A stretch of DNA of 64,000 nucleotides from Azolla caroliniana (GCA_043228905.1 JBHGNT010000009.1:19344001-19408000), one strand, 5' to 3'. Positions 25,779 through 38,549 are shown, numbered from the stretch's first letter. Made by a program: numbers and translations. The notes: a model not told the origin generated them from the sequence alone.

Positions 25779-26071
25779 TGTTGAGAGTCGAACTCAACTT
25801 TCCATAGTAGTAGGTTTCACACTAGCTCATGGTCATACCAAGCTAGTTTTGTAAATACTAGAAAGGGCACTTGCCCTAGGTTAGTCGGTATTTAAACCAA
25901 CCCATTGTAACTTAGTTACTGTTGCAAGTATTTTGGTTAGTGTAACATACAATCTTTTATCTCTGTCTTAAGCTCTCTCTCTTTCTCTCTTTGTTTTGCC
26001 TTACGTACACACACACACACACACAGTCCTTCCCCTGCATCTCAGCCACTCTTACTCCTCATTTCTTTACA
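25779..26071 (+). repeat. 5' LTR of copia element
   Basis: 293 bp starting TG and ending CA, with a pyrimidine-rich stretch and an (AC)n run near its end. It matches the 3' LTR throughout. Confidence 0.93.
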
Positions 26072-29000
26072 TGGTATCAGAGCGTGTGGTTGCTTCATCA
26101 AATCTATTCAACTGTGTTGTGGTACACGCCGACGATCAACAGAACCGGCTCATCAACAAAGAAGAAATCGACATAATGAACATTCATATGGGAAGCGCTC
26201 TTCCTACCGAGAAGCTTGACAGAACAAATTTCACATCTTGGGAATACAAGATGCATCAATACCTTGTCGGACAAGGTTACTGGAGCTACATTGAAGGAGC
26301 TCACGAAACTCAACCCAACCCAACACACACCAACTATCCCGCTTGGGAGCAGGCCGCAAGCCGTGTGTTGTATTGCATTGCATCATGCGTTCATGATCAT
26401 ATGCTTGGCTATATTTGAGATTCGAAAACATCGAAAGAAGCTTGGGGAAATCTCAAGAAGATTTTTGTGGCCAATAGGGCTGCACGAGAGCTCCAACTTC
26501 TACAGGAGCTAAACAACATGCAACAAAGGGACATGTCGATCACAAGCTATACCTTAAAGATCAAGGAGTTGTGTGATGCCCTCGGTTCGATTAATGTCGT
26601 AATTGATGATCACGAGATGGTGCCTCGGTGGCTTAACACCTCGATTTGGCACGATTAGATCGGCCATTCTTGCAAGGGAGAACCCCCCTTCATTTTTCAA
26701 TCTCCAATCAATATTGTTGGTTGTGGAAAATCACGCATGGCAACGGAGCAACGCACCAGAGGGTCATATGCTCTACTCCCAATCGGATGATAGAAGAAAT
26801 TTCGGCCGTGGAAATAGAGGTCGATTCGAACAAGGCCGTAATGGTCGGCAGACTCAAGAGCGTAACCCCCGCCAATGGCAAGCGGACAGGAACGGTCCCA
26901 AAGAGTTCGGTAGAAGCGGGAGTCATCCCGCCGGACCGAGCAATTGTAACAACCCGATCGAATGCGGGTATTGTGGAAAACACGGCCACTATGAAGAGGA
27001 GTGCCGAAAAAAGGTACGAGATTCGGTTTCAACAAGCCGACAGCTCACGAACTACGCATCGAATTCCGACTATGACGATCGTAGCGGAATGTTTACAAAT
27101 TACGCCACAAATTCCGACTAAGGCAACCGTGGCGGAATGTTCGTAATGAGGCACGAAGCACACTCGATGTCAGCACAGGCCTCAACTAGCGCCTCTGCCT
27201 CAAATAACGTATGGTTTGTTGACTCGGGAGCATCCAACCACATGACGTCTCATGAAGATTGGTTTTAGGAATTACAAAAACCCGAACGACCCGGATATGT
27301 CGAGATAGGCGATGACATGACTCATCCAATACAACATATCAGGAAGGTCCCATTCGGAAATAATGGCAAACAAACATATCTCAAGAACGTAATGCATGTC
27401 CCTACCATCATGAAAAATCTGGTCTTGGTCGGTTAGATTGTTGAACAAGGAATGCAGGTACGATTCAACAATGATGGGTGCTTTATCGAAAGAGGAGATC
27501 AAGTCATAGCTCACGACCATCGTGAAGGCCGTATGTTTGTCCTCGAATCGAACGAGGTAAAATTGGCCATGTTGGCAAAGGGCCTCAAAGTTGAAACTGA
27601 CCTAAACTTGTGGCACAAGAGAATTGGTCACATCAATCTCCAGAAGCTTCAGAACATGCAATCGAAAGGAGTTGTAATCGGACTCCCGAACTTTACTGCA
27701 AAGGAGATTACGGGCGTATGTGAAGCGTGCCAGTTCGGAAAGCAACGCCGACATCCATTCCCGAAAGAGCAGAATGTGAGCAAAGGGATCCTAGATGTCG
27801 TACATTCAGATGCATGGGGACTCGCCCAGATAAGCACACTCGGCGGATGCCGATATTATGTCACGTTCAATTCGGACACTTCCAGAGGTTCAAGGTCGAA
27901 GTCGAAAAAACTACGGGTCGACACATACGCTGCCTTCGATTGGATGGAGGCAAAGAATACTTTTCAGATGAGTTTACGGTGTATCTCCGAAAGGAAGGAA
28001 TCCGACGAGAATTCTCATGCCGTCACACACCTCAGTAGAACCCGCACATAGTAGAAGTCTCACGGGCTATGATGAATGAGAAGAACCTAGCGAAATCGTA
28101 CTAGCAGAAGCGGCGAACACGACCATATATCTCATGAATAGGTGCAAAACCTCGGGAGTACACGACGTAACTCGTCATGAGAAGTTTTTTGGAAAGAAGC
28201 CGGACTTATCACATGTCCGCATTTTCGGCTCCATCGCCTACGTACATATTCCCGACGATACACGACAAAAGCTCGACCCGAAGTTAGAGAAATGTATCCT
28301 CGTAGGATACTCACTTGAACAGAAGGGGTACAAATGCTACAACCCATCTACCTGAAAAGCTCAAACAAGTCGAGATGTAGTCTTTGATGAGTCCGCATCT
28401 TGGTACACACCGGAAACAACTTCGACTCTGACTCCGCTTGACCCGAAATCCGCCGAAATGGAGGTAGAAGACGAAGATCGGCTCACACGCATGTTTGAAG
28501 AAAGCCCGATTACGACACGGCTTAGTGGACCAGGGGAGCCCTCGAGTGACCAAAGCATATTTCGACCGAGTCTGAAACTCGACAAAGGGAAGGCCAAGAT
28601 GTCTGAATACGAAGATCCAATCGACACCGCGTCAACTCACTCCCTCGACAGTGAGTTTCAAGGCATGGACATCCCAATCATCCAGATAGATGGAGCGAAG
28701 AAAGCCTTAGTATCCGTAAACGAGAAGCTTAGCCGATTGACCCGTGAAAAGAACCCCGTAAGCCGTTTCGGCTACAACGATTATATGGCGTAACATTACG
28801 CCTTTACAATGAAGGTAGCGTCAGTACGGGAGCCGGAGACGCTTTCCGAAGCCGTGAAGTATCCGCGATGGGTCAATGCGATGCATGAGGAAATGGAAGC
28901 GTTATGCAAAAACGAGGCATGGGATCTCCTCCGTCACACGCCGCACAAGAAAGTGATTGGTTGTCGATGGATTTACAAAGTGAAACACAATGCCGATAGC

Positions 29001-30552
29001 TCCGTAAATCACGCGCAAACGCATGGCGTAGACTACGAAGAGACCTTTGCCACGGTGGCAAAGATGACCATTGTGCGTACCGTAATTGCTCTTGCAACAA
29101 CAAAAGGGTGGCACCTCCACCAGATGGATGTGAAAAACGCCTTCCTCCAAGGAGAATTAGAAGAGGAAGTATACATGATTCAACCACCCAGATTTGAATC
29201 GCGTAGCCATCCGCACATCGTATGCCGCCTCAAGAAGCCAATATACGGCCTCAAACAAGCACCCCGTGCGTGGCATTCGAAGATCACGCAGTATCTTCAT
29301 CAGATCGGATTTCGAATGTCAAAATCTGATACTTCCCTATACATCCGAATTGAGTCAGATAGCCTGATTGTCATCATCCTTTGCGTTGATGATTTGGTCA
29401 TCGGAGGAAAGGATCTCGCTGAGATTAACAAAGTCAAATCACTTCTCTTTGGCAGATTCGAAATGAAATATTTGCACAACGCCATTACTTCCTAGGCATT
29501 GAAGTAATTCAAACACCAGTCGGAATAATGAACTATCAATGGCACTATGTTCTCAACTTGCTCTACAAGTTCGGAATGACCGAATGCAAACCTGTGTCCA
29601 CTCCTCTCGATCGTAATCTCAAGATTGATGCCGATTCCGGCACATTCGTGTGCGAGTCAACTCAGTATCGTCAACTAATCGGCAACTTAATCTATCTCAC
29701 CATTACGCGACCCAATCTTAGTTATTCAGTCGGCCTATTTAGCCAATTCATGTAGAATCCGTAAAACCTTCATCTCGATTGTGCTAAGAGGATACTTTGG
29801 TATGTCAATACTACGATGGATTGTGGCATTATGTATAAGTCAAATACGACCATTCGACTCGAAGGATACACATACGCGGACTAGGCAGGTTACAAAGCGG
29901 ACAAACGATCCACATCCGGATTTGTCTTCTCCCTCGGCAGCGGAGCAATCTCCTGGAGCAATAAGAAGTAACCAACAGTCGCACTGTCGAGCACGGAAGC
30001 TGAATACAGGGGCGCAGCAGTCGCCGCATAAGAAGCTATATGGCTCAAGCGCATACTGAAGGATCTAAGCGTTCCCATTATGGATCCAATTTTCCTCTTC
30101 TGCGACAACATGAGCAGCATCTACCTCGCTTGGAACCTCATATTCCACTCGCGGACTAAACATATCGAAGTGCACTACCACTTCATCCGCAAGCGCGTAC
30201 AGGCTGGAGAAATCGATCTACAACATATTAGTATGCACCTCTAGACTGCTGATATTTTTACGAAGGCCTTAGGAGTCGACAAGGTCAGGCAATTCACATC
30301 GGATCTTGGTCTCACGATATCCACATTGCCGAGCTTGAGGGGAAGTATTGCGAGTGACACGCGCATTATACGCAATTGATCGAGTACGCAACATACAACG
30401 ATACGTGAGTACGCAACACATAGTTAATCGAACTGAGCATGAAGTCGAAGCGCCGAACAATCCAGTTCGAGGATTACGAATGCCAGAAGCTAGATTTCGA
30501 AGACCAAACCGAAACAACTTTTCGACAAATGGAAGTTGTGTTCGAAGGGGCG
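26072..30552 (+). pseudogene. Copia gag-pol remnant
   Basis: Gag starts near 26176 (MNIHMGSALPTEKLDR) with an early stop after HMLGYI; a CCHC zinc knuckle CGYCGKHGHYEEEC lies near 26960. Protease motif WFVDSGASNHM is near 27210, the GAG-pre-integrase and integrase zinc region (HKRIGHINLQKL ... CEACQFGKQ) at 27610-27750, and reverse transcriptase at 28809-29495 with QMDVKNAFLQGELEEEVY and CVDD in place of the usual YVDD. RNase H traces (TKHIEVHYHFIRK) lie near 30160. Several stops and frameshifts break it (for instance at 26416, 27121, 27266, 28353 and 29493), so it is not functional. Confidence 0.93.
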
Positions 30553-30851
30553 TGTTGAGAGTCGAACTCAACTTCCCATAGTGGTAGGTTTCACACTAGC
30601 TCATGGTCATATCAGGCTAGTTTTGTAAATAGTAGAAAGGGCACTTGCCCTAATTTAGTTGGTATTTAAACCAACCCATTGTAACTTAGTTACTATTGGA
30701 AGTATTTTGGTTAATGTAACATACAGTCTTTTATCTCTATCTTAAGTTCTCTCTCTTTCTCTCTCTCTTTTGCCTTACGTACACACACACACACACACAC
30801 ACAGAGTCCTTCCGCTGCATCTCAGTCACTCTTGCTCCTCATTTCTTTACA
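30553..30851 (+). repeat. 3' LTR of copia element
   Basis: 299 bp, the same ends as the 5' LTR, with a longer (AC)n run. A purine-rich GAAGGGGCG directly precedes it; a more typical tract TTGAGGGGAAG lies about 200 bp further upstream. Confidence 0.93.
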
Positions 30852-31154
30852 TTAAGTATTTTAAAAAAACAGTTTGAATACTTGTAGAAGACTTATAATA
30901 CGTTTTCTACACGTATTTTATGCTACTATTTTACAACAATGATAGTAAGACTCAAACATTTTACCTTTTATCCCAACAAATAACCATTCCCATTTAAGCT
31001 AGGAATTATTATTATTTCACTTTTCAATTCTAGACATTCTATTCTAGCAAAGTCTTTTATGAGAGTTCTTGCTCCAAATCTTTATGTCTAGGTACTTCTC
31101 AACCTTCCCACATAATGTCACTCGATGCCATCACCATTTAAAAACACCTTAAAC

Positions 31155-31390
31155 AACCACTTAAGATGCAATGACAACGGAGTACTACTTCACAAACCGT
31201 GACTGCTCCACAGTTTGCCAATTTTGACACCTCATTTGACAAAACATGAACCTTTGAACAACTTCTAGCAACTTGTAACCACTTAAGATGCAATGACAAC
31301 ATAATACTACTTCACAAACTGTGATTGCTCCACACTTTGCCAAATTTGACACCTCATTTGACAAAACATGAACCTTTGAACAATTGTGAG
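31155..31390. repeat. 122-bp direct duplication
   Basis: The segment AACCACTTAAGATGCAATGA through CATGAACCTTTGAACAA starts at 31155 and again at 31277 with a few differences. The rest of 30,950-32,260 shows no gene. Confidence 0.88.
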
Positions 31391-32271
31391 GTAGTGAGAA
31401 ACAAAGAAACCACCAATGTGCTTATTGCAAGCAGCTTGTGTGATTCTTTGACCCACTAATTGGCAAAAGTTGAATCAACCCCTACAAACGTTGAATCCTC
31501 TAACAATTGCCTGGAAACTAATTGGCATACCATCACCATAGTGCAAGACGATAATGAAGGAAAACCCCTCCTTGGGTCAATGTGGCTTTTGTGCATCTAA
31601 GCAAAGTGTTTCCGTAATATGCATGGGGCCCTACACATGGAATGATGAACTCAACCAGAAGAAAAGCTAGTGGTCATAGAGTCTCGGTTCTAATATGTTA
31701 CTCCCAATGTGCACTGACATTGAGAGTCCTTACAATAGGGGGAATTCTAGCTATGTGAACAATGTACTCAGTTAGCCTTTGAACTAGAGGACGAGAAAGA
31801 AAGATCAAGTGGAAGACATATTGGAGTGTTCATGGCAATGAACTCTTAGATTGATATTTGAAATAAGAAACATTAAAATTCTCAAATTCTCTTAGATTTA
31901 CATGAGGTTGAGGTTGAGGTTTAAGTGAACACTAAAGTAAAATGTTAGAACCAATATGTTGTTGCTACTAATTTTGCCTATTGATGTTGCAACTAATTTT
32001 GTTTATTGCTCCTGCATTTAACCTTCCACACTTTTATCACTACGACCATCTTAGTTGGGACCTTGTGTTTGACCTGAATAAAGGCCTCACGAAGTGCCAA
32101 ATCGGTCTCTAGATATAGATAACCATCTTGCCCACATCTTACCAATGGCACTTTGAGATGAAGGTTGAAGTGCAATTTTTAATGAACTATAAAGGTCACT
32201 TGTAAACCTGTTTAATTAGTTCTTCTTTTCTATCTCGTTTTCAAACTCCCTTACAACATAAGCTCTCTCTT

Positions 32272-32743
32272 TTTCTTTTTGGTAAAACAACACAATTATA
32301 TTAATTGTATGTAAAATCCACTTAGTTACAACACTTCTTAGTCTCCTCTACCTATCATATGCCTATGTAGGGAGAGGGACGTTCTGTAATGCTACTAAAA
32401 AACCTGAATATGCATTTGAGGAAATGATCCCCAAATGCTCTAACATCCAAAAATTCCACATGAGAATACCTTTAAGCTTCTTTATATAGGCTTTCACCCC
32501 ATGTCTATTATCAAACATGAAAGCATTACGCATATTCCAATTGTGTTATAGACCCCAATAACGTAAAAATTGGAACAATATCTCCATCTCATCATTTGAT
32601 CCATTTTGAACATATTGAGAAAAAACCCATTGTTTAGGTCTCAAACAACAACGGGTTAAAATTTGCCAAATGTCCGATAAGTACTTCCAAATGGTACACG
32701 CTATAGGACATTTAATGAACCTATGTGTATTATCCTCTAATGG
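32272..32743 (-). pseudogene. LINE ORF2 end and 3' tail
   Basis: The zf-RVT domain resumes as PLEDNTHRFIKCPIACTIW, a typical C..C..H..C arrangement with the part in the previous segment. The reading frame ends near 32550-32350, and the tail is a T-rich tract on the plus strand (A-rich on the minus strand) at 32272-32285. Confidence 0.82.
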
Positions 32744-32750
32744 AACGGTG

Positions 32751-33524
32751 TCGTAGTGTATTTCGTACACTACGTGAAAAACGTATAAAATAAGCGATTG
32801 AATAAATATGAAGAAAATGAAAGAAATATCAAAATATATATTACATGTATAGGGCAAAATTCAAACCTTGTACCTCCATGGTAATAATGTAAAGCCTTAC
32901 CATTACACTAGCACATCATAAGTGTTAGAAAAGCAAATATCCCACATAGAAAGGTTTTTCGCACGCATATTTTCTAGGAAAAAAGCTTTAGTTAGAAGAA
33001 AAACGCATGATAGAAAAAAGCTACACGTGCACATCTAGCGTGCATGAACACTATAGTCGATAAAAACGCATGAGGTTAGAAAAGCATGATCACTTTTAGA
33101 AGAAGAATGTTAGAGAAAGCATATAGTCTATAGTTAGAGGAAAAGCATGGATTGCTAAGACTCTCTCATCACTATATAAGGATGGGGAGCACAATGTAAT
33201 AAGAGTGTGAAAATTTTGGAAATTGGATATATTTCTAAAAACATCAATTAATAAATTATAATCGTGGGATTCACGAAATAAACTGTACTCGTGGGATTCA
33301 CGAGGTTTCTATATCAATCTCTTTCAATCCAAATTTATATTCTTATCTTAATATTGATTAATCTAATACGATATACTTGTGGGATTCACAAGTTTCAATC
33401 TCTCTTTCTTATAATTGATTCACATTCATAACTAAACTCGTCTTAAATTCTTCCTCTTCCTAGTCCAAAACCCTAGCAGTTCCCACCTGACTCACGCAAA
33501 CGATTTGGCGCCGAAAGGCACAAC
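32751..33524. mobile_element. 774-bp LTR-like insertion in the LINE
   Basis: It is flanked by the direct repeat AACGGTG (32744-32750 and 33525-33531), and removal restores the zf-RVT frame of the LINE. A TATA-like ACTATATAAGG is at 33172-33182. Near the right end TTTGGCGCCGAAAGG resembles an LTR-retroelement primer-binding site. The imperfect hairpin motif CGTGGGATTCACG occurs twice (about 33264 and 33290), with a variant TTGTGGGATTCACAA at about 33379. There is no coding region. It may be a truncated LTR plus leader or a TRIM-like element; the 7-bp repeat is longer than the usual 5 bp. Confidence 0.6.
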
Positions 33525-33531
33525 AACGGTG

Positions 33532-34359
33532 CAACAGAAACAAGTGTCAGACCTTAGTCCTCGTCTCTTTAAGGCCGAACCTAATGGGATCCCACCAATC
33601 ATGACTCTCCATATGAATACCTTTGCACGAAATGGTAGATGGGAATGCCAACCACGTTATAATATTTTCCACCACCTTGCATCTGAATTATATACATTCC
33701 ACAACTTCGTTGTTTTAGGAGATAACCAAGATAATGATGCCATCGCATGATGATACAATATATTTGTAGTGACTTGTAATAAGCATGTACCATCTTGTAC
33801 CCGCAAATCTACCCAAGGTGCAAAATTAGTTTTCAATGGCAAAGATCCTTGCAACAATGGTATATCATGTAATTTCTCCCAAATAAATCCATAATTTGGG
33901 GGAATACATAACCATCTCTTGGCATCTTCAAAATCCGACAACCTTTGAGATTCATTATCAACCACATCTTCCAAATGTACAATCCCCAATTGAAATAAAC
34001 GATTGAATTGAGATCTCAACTTCTCTTTCCCATGCCAAAACAACACTCAAGAAGAAACAAACAATTTGTTTTGTAATGAATTACAATATTCTCGATCACT
34101 TGATGGTCCCCATTCAAAAAGAGATAATGCATCTTGCCACAATCTTACCAAATGTTGTCCACATACAGAATGTCGAATCTTTAGAGAAATACTTCCATTC
34201 AGTAGTGACCACCATGATGCTTGAATCTTTGTTTTCCCATGCACCAATCCTTCATGCTCAATAAAATATTGCATCATAGATATCCATGGTTAATCTTGTT
34301 GACATATATCTCGTAATAATGTAAATCTACGATGTCGTGAAGATTTTCGGCTACATTGA
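33532..34359 (-). pseudogene. LINE ORF2, C-terminal region
   Basis: Continues the ORF from the other side of the 1.6-kb insertion with QCSRKSSRHRRFTLL, an in-frame stop (34290), GKTKIQASWWSLLNGSISLK, a further stop near 34047, and on to WRVMIGGIPLG (after a frameshift) and the Cys pair of the zf-RVT domain, where the 774-bp insertion interrupts it. Confidence 0.82.
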
Positions 34360-34365
34360 GAAACT

Positions 34366-35972
34366 CAGGTGGGACAAATAAAATGGGGATGTGCAACATT
34401 GCACATACACTTGTAAATTTGTATAATGAGAAAAATATAACAAAATGTAAGGGGAAGGGTAATAATCTAAGGTGCTAAAGGTGCACCATAAGGTTCGTAG
34501 AGGCATAAAGGTGATGTGCACTTTGTAGACTAGAGGAAAGTACATGAAAAGAAAGGATGGAAAGGATGTATAGAAGCTCGTGTAAAAAGTAAGAGAGAGG
34601 AGAGATAAAAGGTAGAGGGGAGACAGGCTAAGAATTTATAGAGATAGAATTATATATTATATAAGAGAGAGTTAATGGGCTTGTGGATAGTCACATTGAC
34701 TTCTAGTTAGAGGTGCACAGTTCAAATCTAGTCTTACAATGCAATGTGATTTAAGGGATTTAATTCCTTTTTGCATTAAAGACAAAATTGGCGACCCCCC
34801 TTCCTTTTTTCCTATAAAAGGAGGTCGAGGGGGGCTCATTTGGAGGACGTTTTGGGAGGAGAAGACTATCTCCATTTTTCCTTCAAAGCTCTTCATCTTC
34901 TTCTTCACCACTTCTCTTCATCTCATACCCCTTCATCCCCTCATCGCCACGTGCTCATCTTTTTCGCTTCAACACTCGAAGTGCTCGTGAGCCCAAGCTT
35001 CGTTGGTTCGACATTGCTTCGCCCCGTTCGTCGTTGCAAGCCCATGTGCTCGCCGTTCGGGTGGTCGTGGTTCGTTGGCGTTGGCATTTTGGTGGTGCTC
35101 GTGTGTTCATCTTCGTCGTGTTCGGATTTGCTCTTGTCTCTAAGGGCATTTAGTATTTATGTTTTGATTGAGCTGGTGGTTAACTAGAAGTTTCCATTGT
35201 AATCAAACCGTATTTTATAAAGGGGCCTTTTGCGTTGGAATCGAACACGTATTTACTTCTTTGGCCGATATCATTTGTGTTTCTTTCCTTCTTTCTTTCT
35301 TTCTTGTTCATGTCTTCCTTGTACGTTCGGTCGTCTTATGACGAGGGAGCGTTTCGGGCGTGCCCATGCACCTCTCCTCCTCATAAAGACGTACAGGCAT
35401 TCGTGTTTGTGTTATCGTCCCCTTGTGTGTTCATCTTACACGCTCATCTTTGCTTGTACCCGTTTGATCACTTGGCTCGTGCAGTGATCTCGAAAGGTCC
35501 ACTAGTCGTGATCAACGAAAGCCATCGACCTCACAAAGCAAAGGGCAACGAGCCCTTGCTCGGGAAGGGTTTGTAGAGTGGGTTCGTAGAGAGGATTCGT
35601 AGAGTGGATTCGTAGAGAGGGTTCATAGAGAGGATTCGTAGAGTGGGTTCATAGAGTGGGTTCGTAGAGAGGATTTGTAGAGTGGGTTTGTAGAGTGAAT
35701 TCGTAGAGAGGGTTCGTAGAGAGGGTTCGTAGAGTGGATTCGTAGAGTGGGTTCGTAGAGTGAGTTCGTAGAGTGAGTTCGTAGAGAGGATTCGTAGAGA
35801 GAATTCGTAGAGAGAATTCGTAGAGAGAATTCGTAGAGAGGATTCGTAGAGTGGGTTCGAAGAGTGCTTTATATTTATAAGATTTAAAATAAATAAATAA
35901 ATAAATATTTATCCCTTGAGTACTCCCTAGTCCAAGACCCCCTATGGTCCCGCCCAAGTAACACGCGCGCGC
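34366..35972. mobile_element. Unclassified 1.6-kb insertion in the LINE
   Basis: It is flanked by GAAACT (34360-34365 and 35973-35978), and removal restores the LINE frame (ACCREVS then QCSRK). The left end is CAGGTGGGACAAAT, the right end GTAACACGCGCGCGC. It contains a TATA box CCTATAAAAGG (34811-34821) with a C/T-rich downstream part resembling a plant promoter and leader, and a 13-bp minisatellite. ORFs inside (115, 85 and 113 codons) show no known domain. The ends do not show clear inverted repeats or TG...CA, so the class is open. Confidence 0.6.
35573..35862. repeat. 13-bp minisatellite, about 22 copies
   Basis: Units of the type GTAGAGTGGGTTC / GTAGAGAGGATTC repeat without interruption. 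Because 13 is not a multiple of 3, all frames read as similar Ser/Thr/Leu/Tyr-rich peptides on the minus strand; the ORF there is an artefact. Confidence 0.92.
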
Positions 35973-35978
35973 GAAACT

Positions 35979-38182
35979 TCGCGACAACAAGCCATCAAAT
36001 GCCTTTCCAAATCCAATATTGCTGCACCACCTAACCTTTTAGGAGTAGCCAAATGGTCGCATGAAATCCATGTAACTCCCATCATTTCTCCCTTCCGCCA
36101 CAACATGAACCGAATAGGTTGTAACATGCTTTGTAATGCCTTCTTAGTCCAAGGAAGTAAAGGCAAAAAATATAATAACATGGGTATCAAGATACATTGC
36201 ACAACTTTAAGTCGTACATGAAAGGGCCATAATTGAGACTTCCAATACATAAATTTGTCCCTGAATTTACTACCAATCCAATCAATCAATTAAACATTTG
36301 TAACATCAATGCCCAATGGATAACCCAAATGTCGATAAATTGAACCTCGTATAATCACTGACCCTCCCCATCCCAAACATTCCAAATCACTCTCCGTACA
36401 AGAAATAAGGCGAGACTTCCTCCAATTTACATACAAGCCTGATGCCGAACCAAATTGATGCCAAACTTGCATACTCCTTTTAAGATTTTCTTTTGAGGCT
36501 TGTGAAAACATAAAAGAATCATCTGCCAATGCTTGTGCTACCAATTGTCCACCAGAAGGAAGATGCAAACCCATAATATCACCATTGGCCGCAAGTTTTG
36601 ACAACATTACTAACAAAGGATGTGTAACAACAACAAATAACAATGGGCTTAGTGGACATCCTTGCCACATGGATCTAGTAAGAAACACTTTCGGAGTGAC
36701 TCCGCCATTAAGCATCACACGGGAGGTTGCATTTTACCCTAGCAAAAAGATAAGTCGACACATACGAGGACCAAACCCCATATTATACATCACACCTAAG
36801 AGGAAAGACCAATTAACATGATCATATGCTTTTCCAAATCTAATTGCACCATAACCATTTCTTGATGTGTATATCGAGCATAATCGGTCGCCATTTGAAC
36901 ATTCAAAACATTATGCAATATATTTCTACCTGTAATAAAACCATATTGAGATGGATGAATAAGTTGAGGTAAGAACTTCTTAAGTCTGTTGGATAATATC
37001 TTTGCAAACACTTTGTACAACCCTCCCATCAATGAAATAGGCCTCCATTGATGAAATGACTCCGGAGATGGTACCTTTGGTATCAATTTGATTAAGCCCA
37101 CCTTCCAGCTCTTAGGCATGAAATGAGAATCCCAACATTGTTGAAACATTTGTGTGAATGAACTCTTAAGCATGCTAGCATACTTCTTAAAAACTTCATT
37201 TGTGACACCATCCCTGCCAGGGCTTTTACCATTTGGAAGGTGTAACAATACCTTTTCCACCTCAACTTCTTCAAAATCAGCATCCAATTCTTGACAAATA
37301 TTTGTATTCCCGGCACTCCCAATTACATTATAAAACTCTTGTCGTGCTTTCAAGACATCCTCATTAATAATCAACTCTGGCCCAATCAAATTCTTAAAAT
37401 GAGTAATACATAACTTAATAACCTTGACTGGGTCTACAACAATGTCATCCGCTATCTTAATTTGTACCACATTTGATAGAAGCATATGGTGGTCTTAATC
37501 CTTGAAAAAACATATGAGATTGTGATTGATTATCCATAAATCCCTCCTTTAATTGGCGTAGTCTTGTCTCTTGATAACTTTGACAAGACAAATTCTTCAC
37601 AATGTCCTGTACTTGAACTTGAACATCCAAAAGCTCTTCATCATGTGGATTATTCATCAATAGTACATTGCACCACGTAAGAACATATGAAAACTTATCA
37701 ATCAATTTCTTATGTCTTTTAGCATTAGTCATATCATACATACGATGAATATCATTGATGTTTTGTAGTGTTGTATCTCATGCATGCCATCTTTTTGAAA
37801 TAACTTGTTCTCAAAACATGCCAAAAATTTGTTGCATATAGGCATCAAATAAAGAATGTAATAATAAAGAAGAATTAAACCTCAAAGGAACTTGTTGAAG
37901 CAATGTTTTGTACATATCTACCCCATGTTTATTAAACTCAAAACATATGGGAAAATGATCCGATGTCACAACCTCTTGCATAATTGACATATTAAGCATC
38001 TCTGGCAAAAAGGACTCATCGTGCATAACATACATTCTATCTAACCTATTCCATGTTTCCTTGTATTGCATAGACTGAAATGTAAACCCAACCTCATCTT
38101 GATGCAACCATTTCCATGCATCCAACTTCAAAACCTCTGATGCCAATTTGTCCCAAACTGCTTGCTCAGGAGAATCCATCAA
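35979..38182 (-). pseudogene. LINE ORF2, endonuclease end and reverse transcriptase
   Basis: Begins with DSPEQAVWDKLA and RLDRMYV and the endonuclease motif TSDHFPI (37811-38182). The reverse transcriptase follows (37485-36290) with NGKSPGRDGVTNEVFKKY, LIPKVPSPESFHQWRPISL and the catalytic LADDSFMFS. A thumb-like part reads to GGAAILDLERHLMACC. Frameshifts lie near 37485-37740, 36720-36800 and 36290. It is broken at 35973-35978 by the 1.6-kb insertion. Confidence 0.9.
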
Positions 38183-38188
38183 TGAGAA

Positions 38189-38223
38189 ACACGTTCGCGT
38201 TCACAAGTGGAAGGATTGCGCAT
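38189..38223 (+). repeat. Left terminal inverted repeat of the 9.2-kb transposon
   Basis: 35 bp matching the reverse complement of 47378-47412 at 34 positions. The left end additionally forms a hairpin: ACAAGTGGAA (38203-38212) and TTCCACTTGT (38223-38232) around a 10-base loop. The right end lacks the second arm. Confidence 0.93.
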
Positions 38224-38549
38224 TCCACTTGTAGAATCTTCTTAAAACGAAGCAAATACACCCTCTCTACAATAATTGGATGCACTAGTATCACATGTTC
38301 CTCAACTTGATAAGAATTTGCAAATATAAAAATACATGATAGATCTACGAGTGGAGATCATTAGAAATCATGCAAGTTTAGACATGTTGATAAGTTAATG
38401 TATCTAAATAAAGTTCAACTATGGCTCAATATGGCACTATTGTGCGACAAGGGAAACACTAACTTAAAGACTTATATTAATTAGGTAGGTTTTACAAAAT
38501 TATGAGGTGTACTTGTATCCATACTAATAAAATGAGATATAATTTATAC

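Larger units (their letters stand above)
25779..30851 (+). mobile_element. Ty1/copia LTR retrotransposon, full-length but decayed
   Basis: Two LTRs (25779-26071 and 30553-30851) begin TGTTGAGAGTCG and end TTTACA. They are flanked by the 5-bp duplication TTAAG (25774-25778 and 30852-30856). A primer-binding site TGGTATCAGAGC (26072-26083), complementary to the 3' end of initiator tRNA-Met, follows the 5' LTR directly. The coding order gag, protease, integrase, reverse transcriptase, RNase H places it in Ty1/copia. The LTRs differ at roughly 6% of positions by eye, so insertion is not recent. Confidence 0.95.
25490..30950. repeat. Older TATTCTACACG-rich repeat split by the copia element
   Basis: Sequence left of the copia element (25490-25778) and right of it (30852-30950) shares motifs such as GTATTCTACACG, TATTTTA and AGTATT. 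The outer ends (CATAGTTGTTAAAAATCGCG on the left; the reverse complement on the right starts TATCATTGTTGTAAAATAGTAG) look like weak inverted ends. I read this as an AT-rich element into which the LTR retrotransposon jumped; the class is unknown. Confidence 0.4.

Noticed and set aside
34680-34735. tRNA or SINE head
   Set aside because: GCACAGTTCAAATCTAG resembles an internal B box, but there is no matching A box distance or cloverleaf that I can draw with confidence.
35649-35990. 113-codon minus-strand ORF of repeated STNPLYE-type units
   Set aside because: Pure product of the 13-bp minisatellite, open in all frames.
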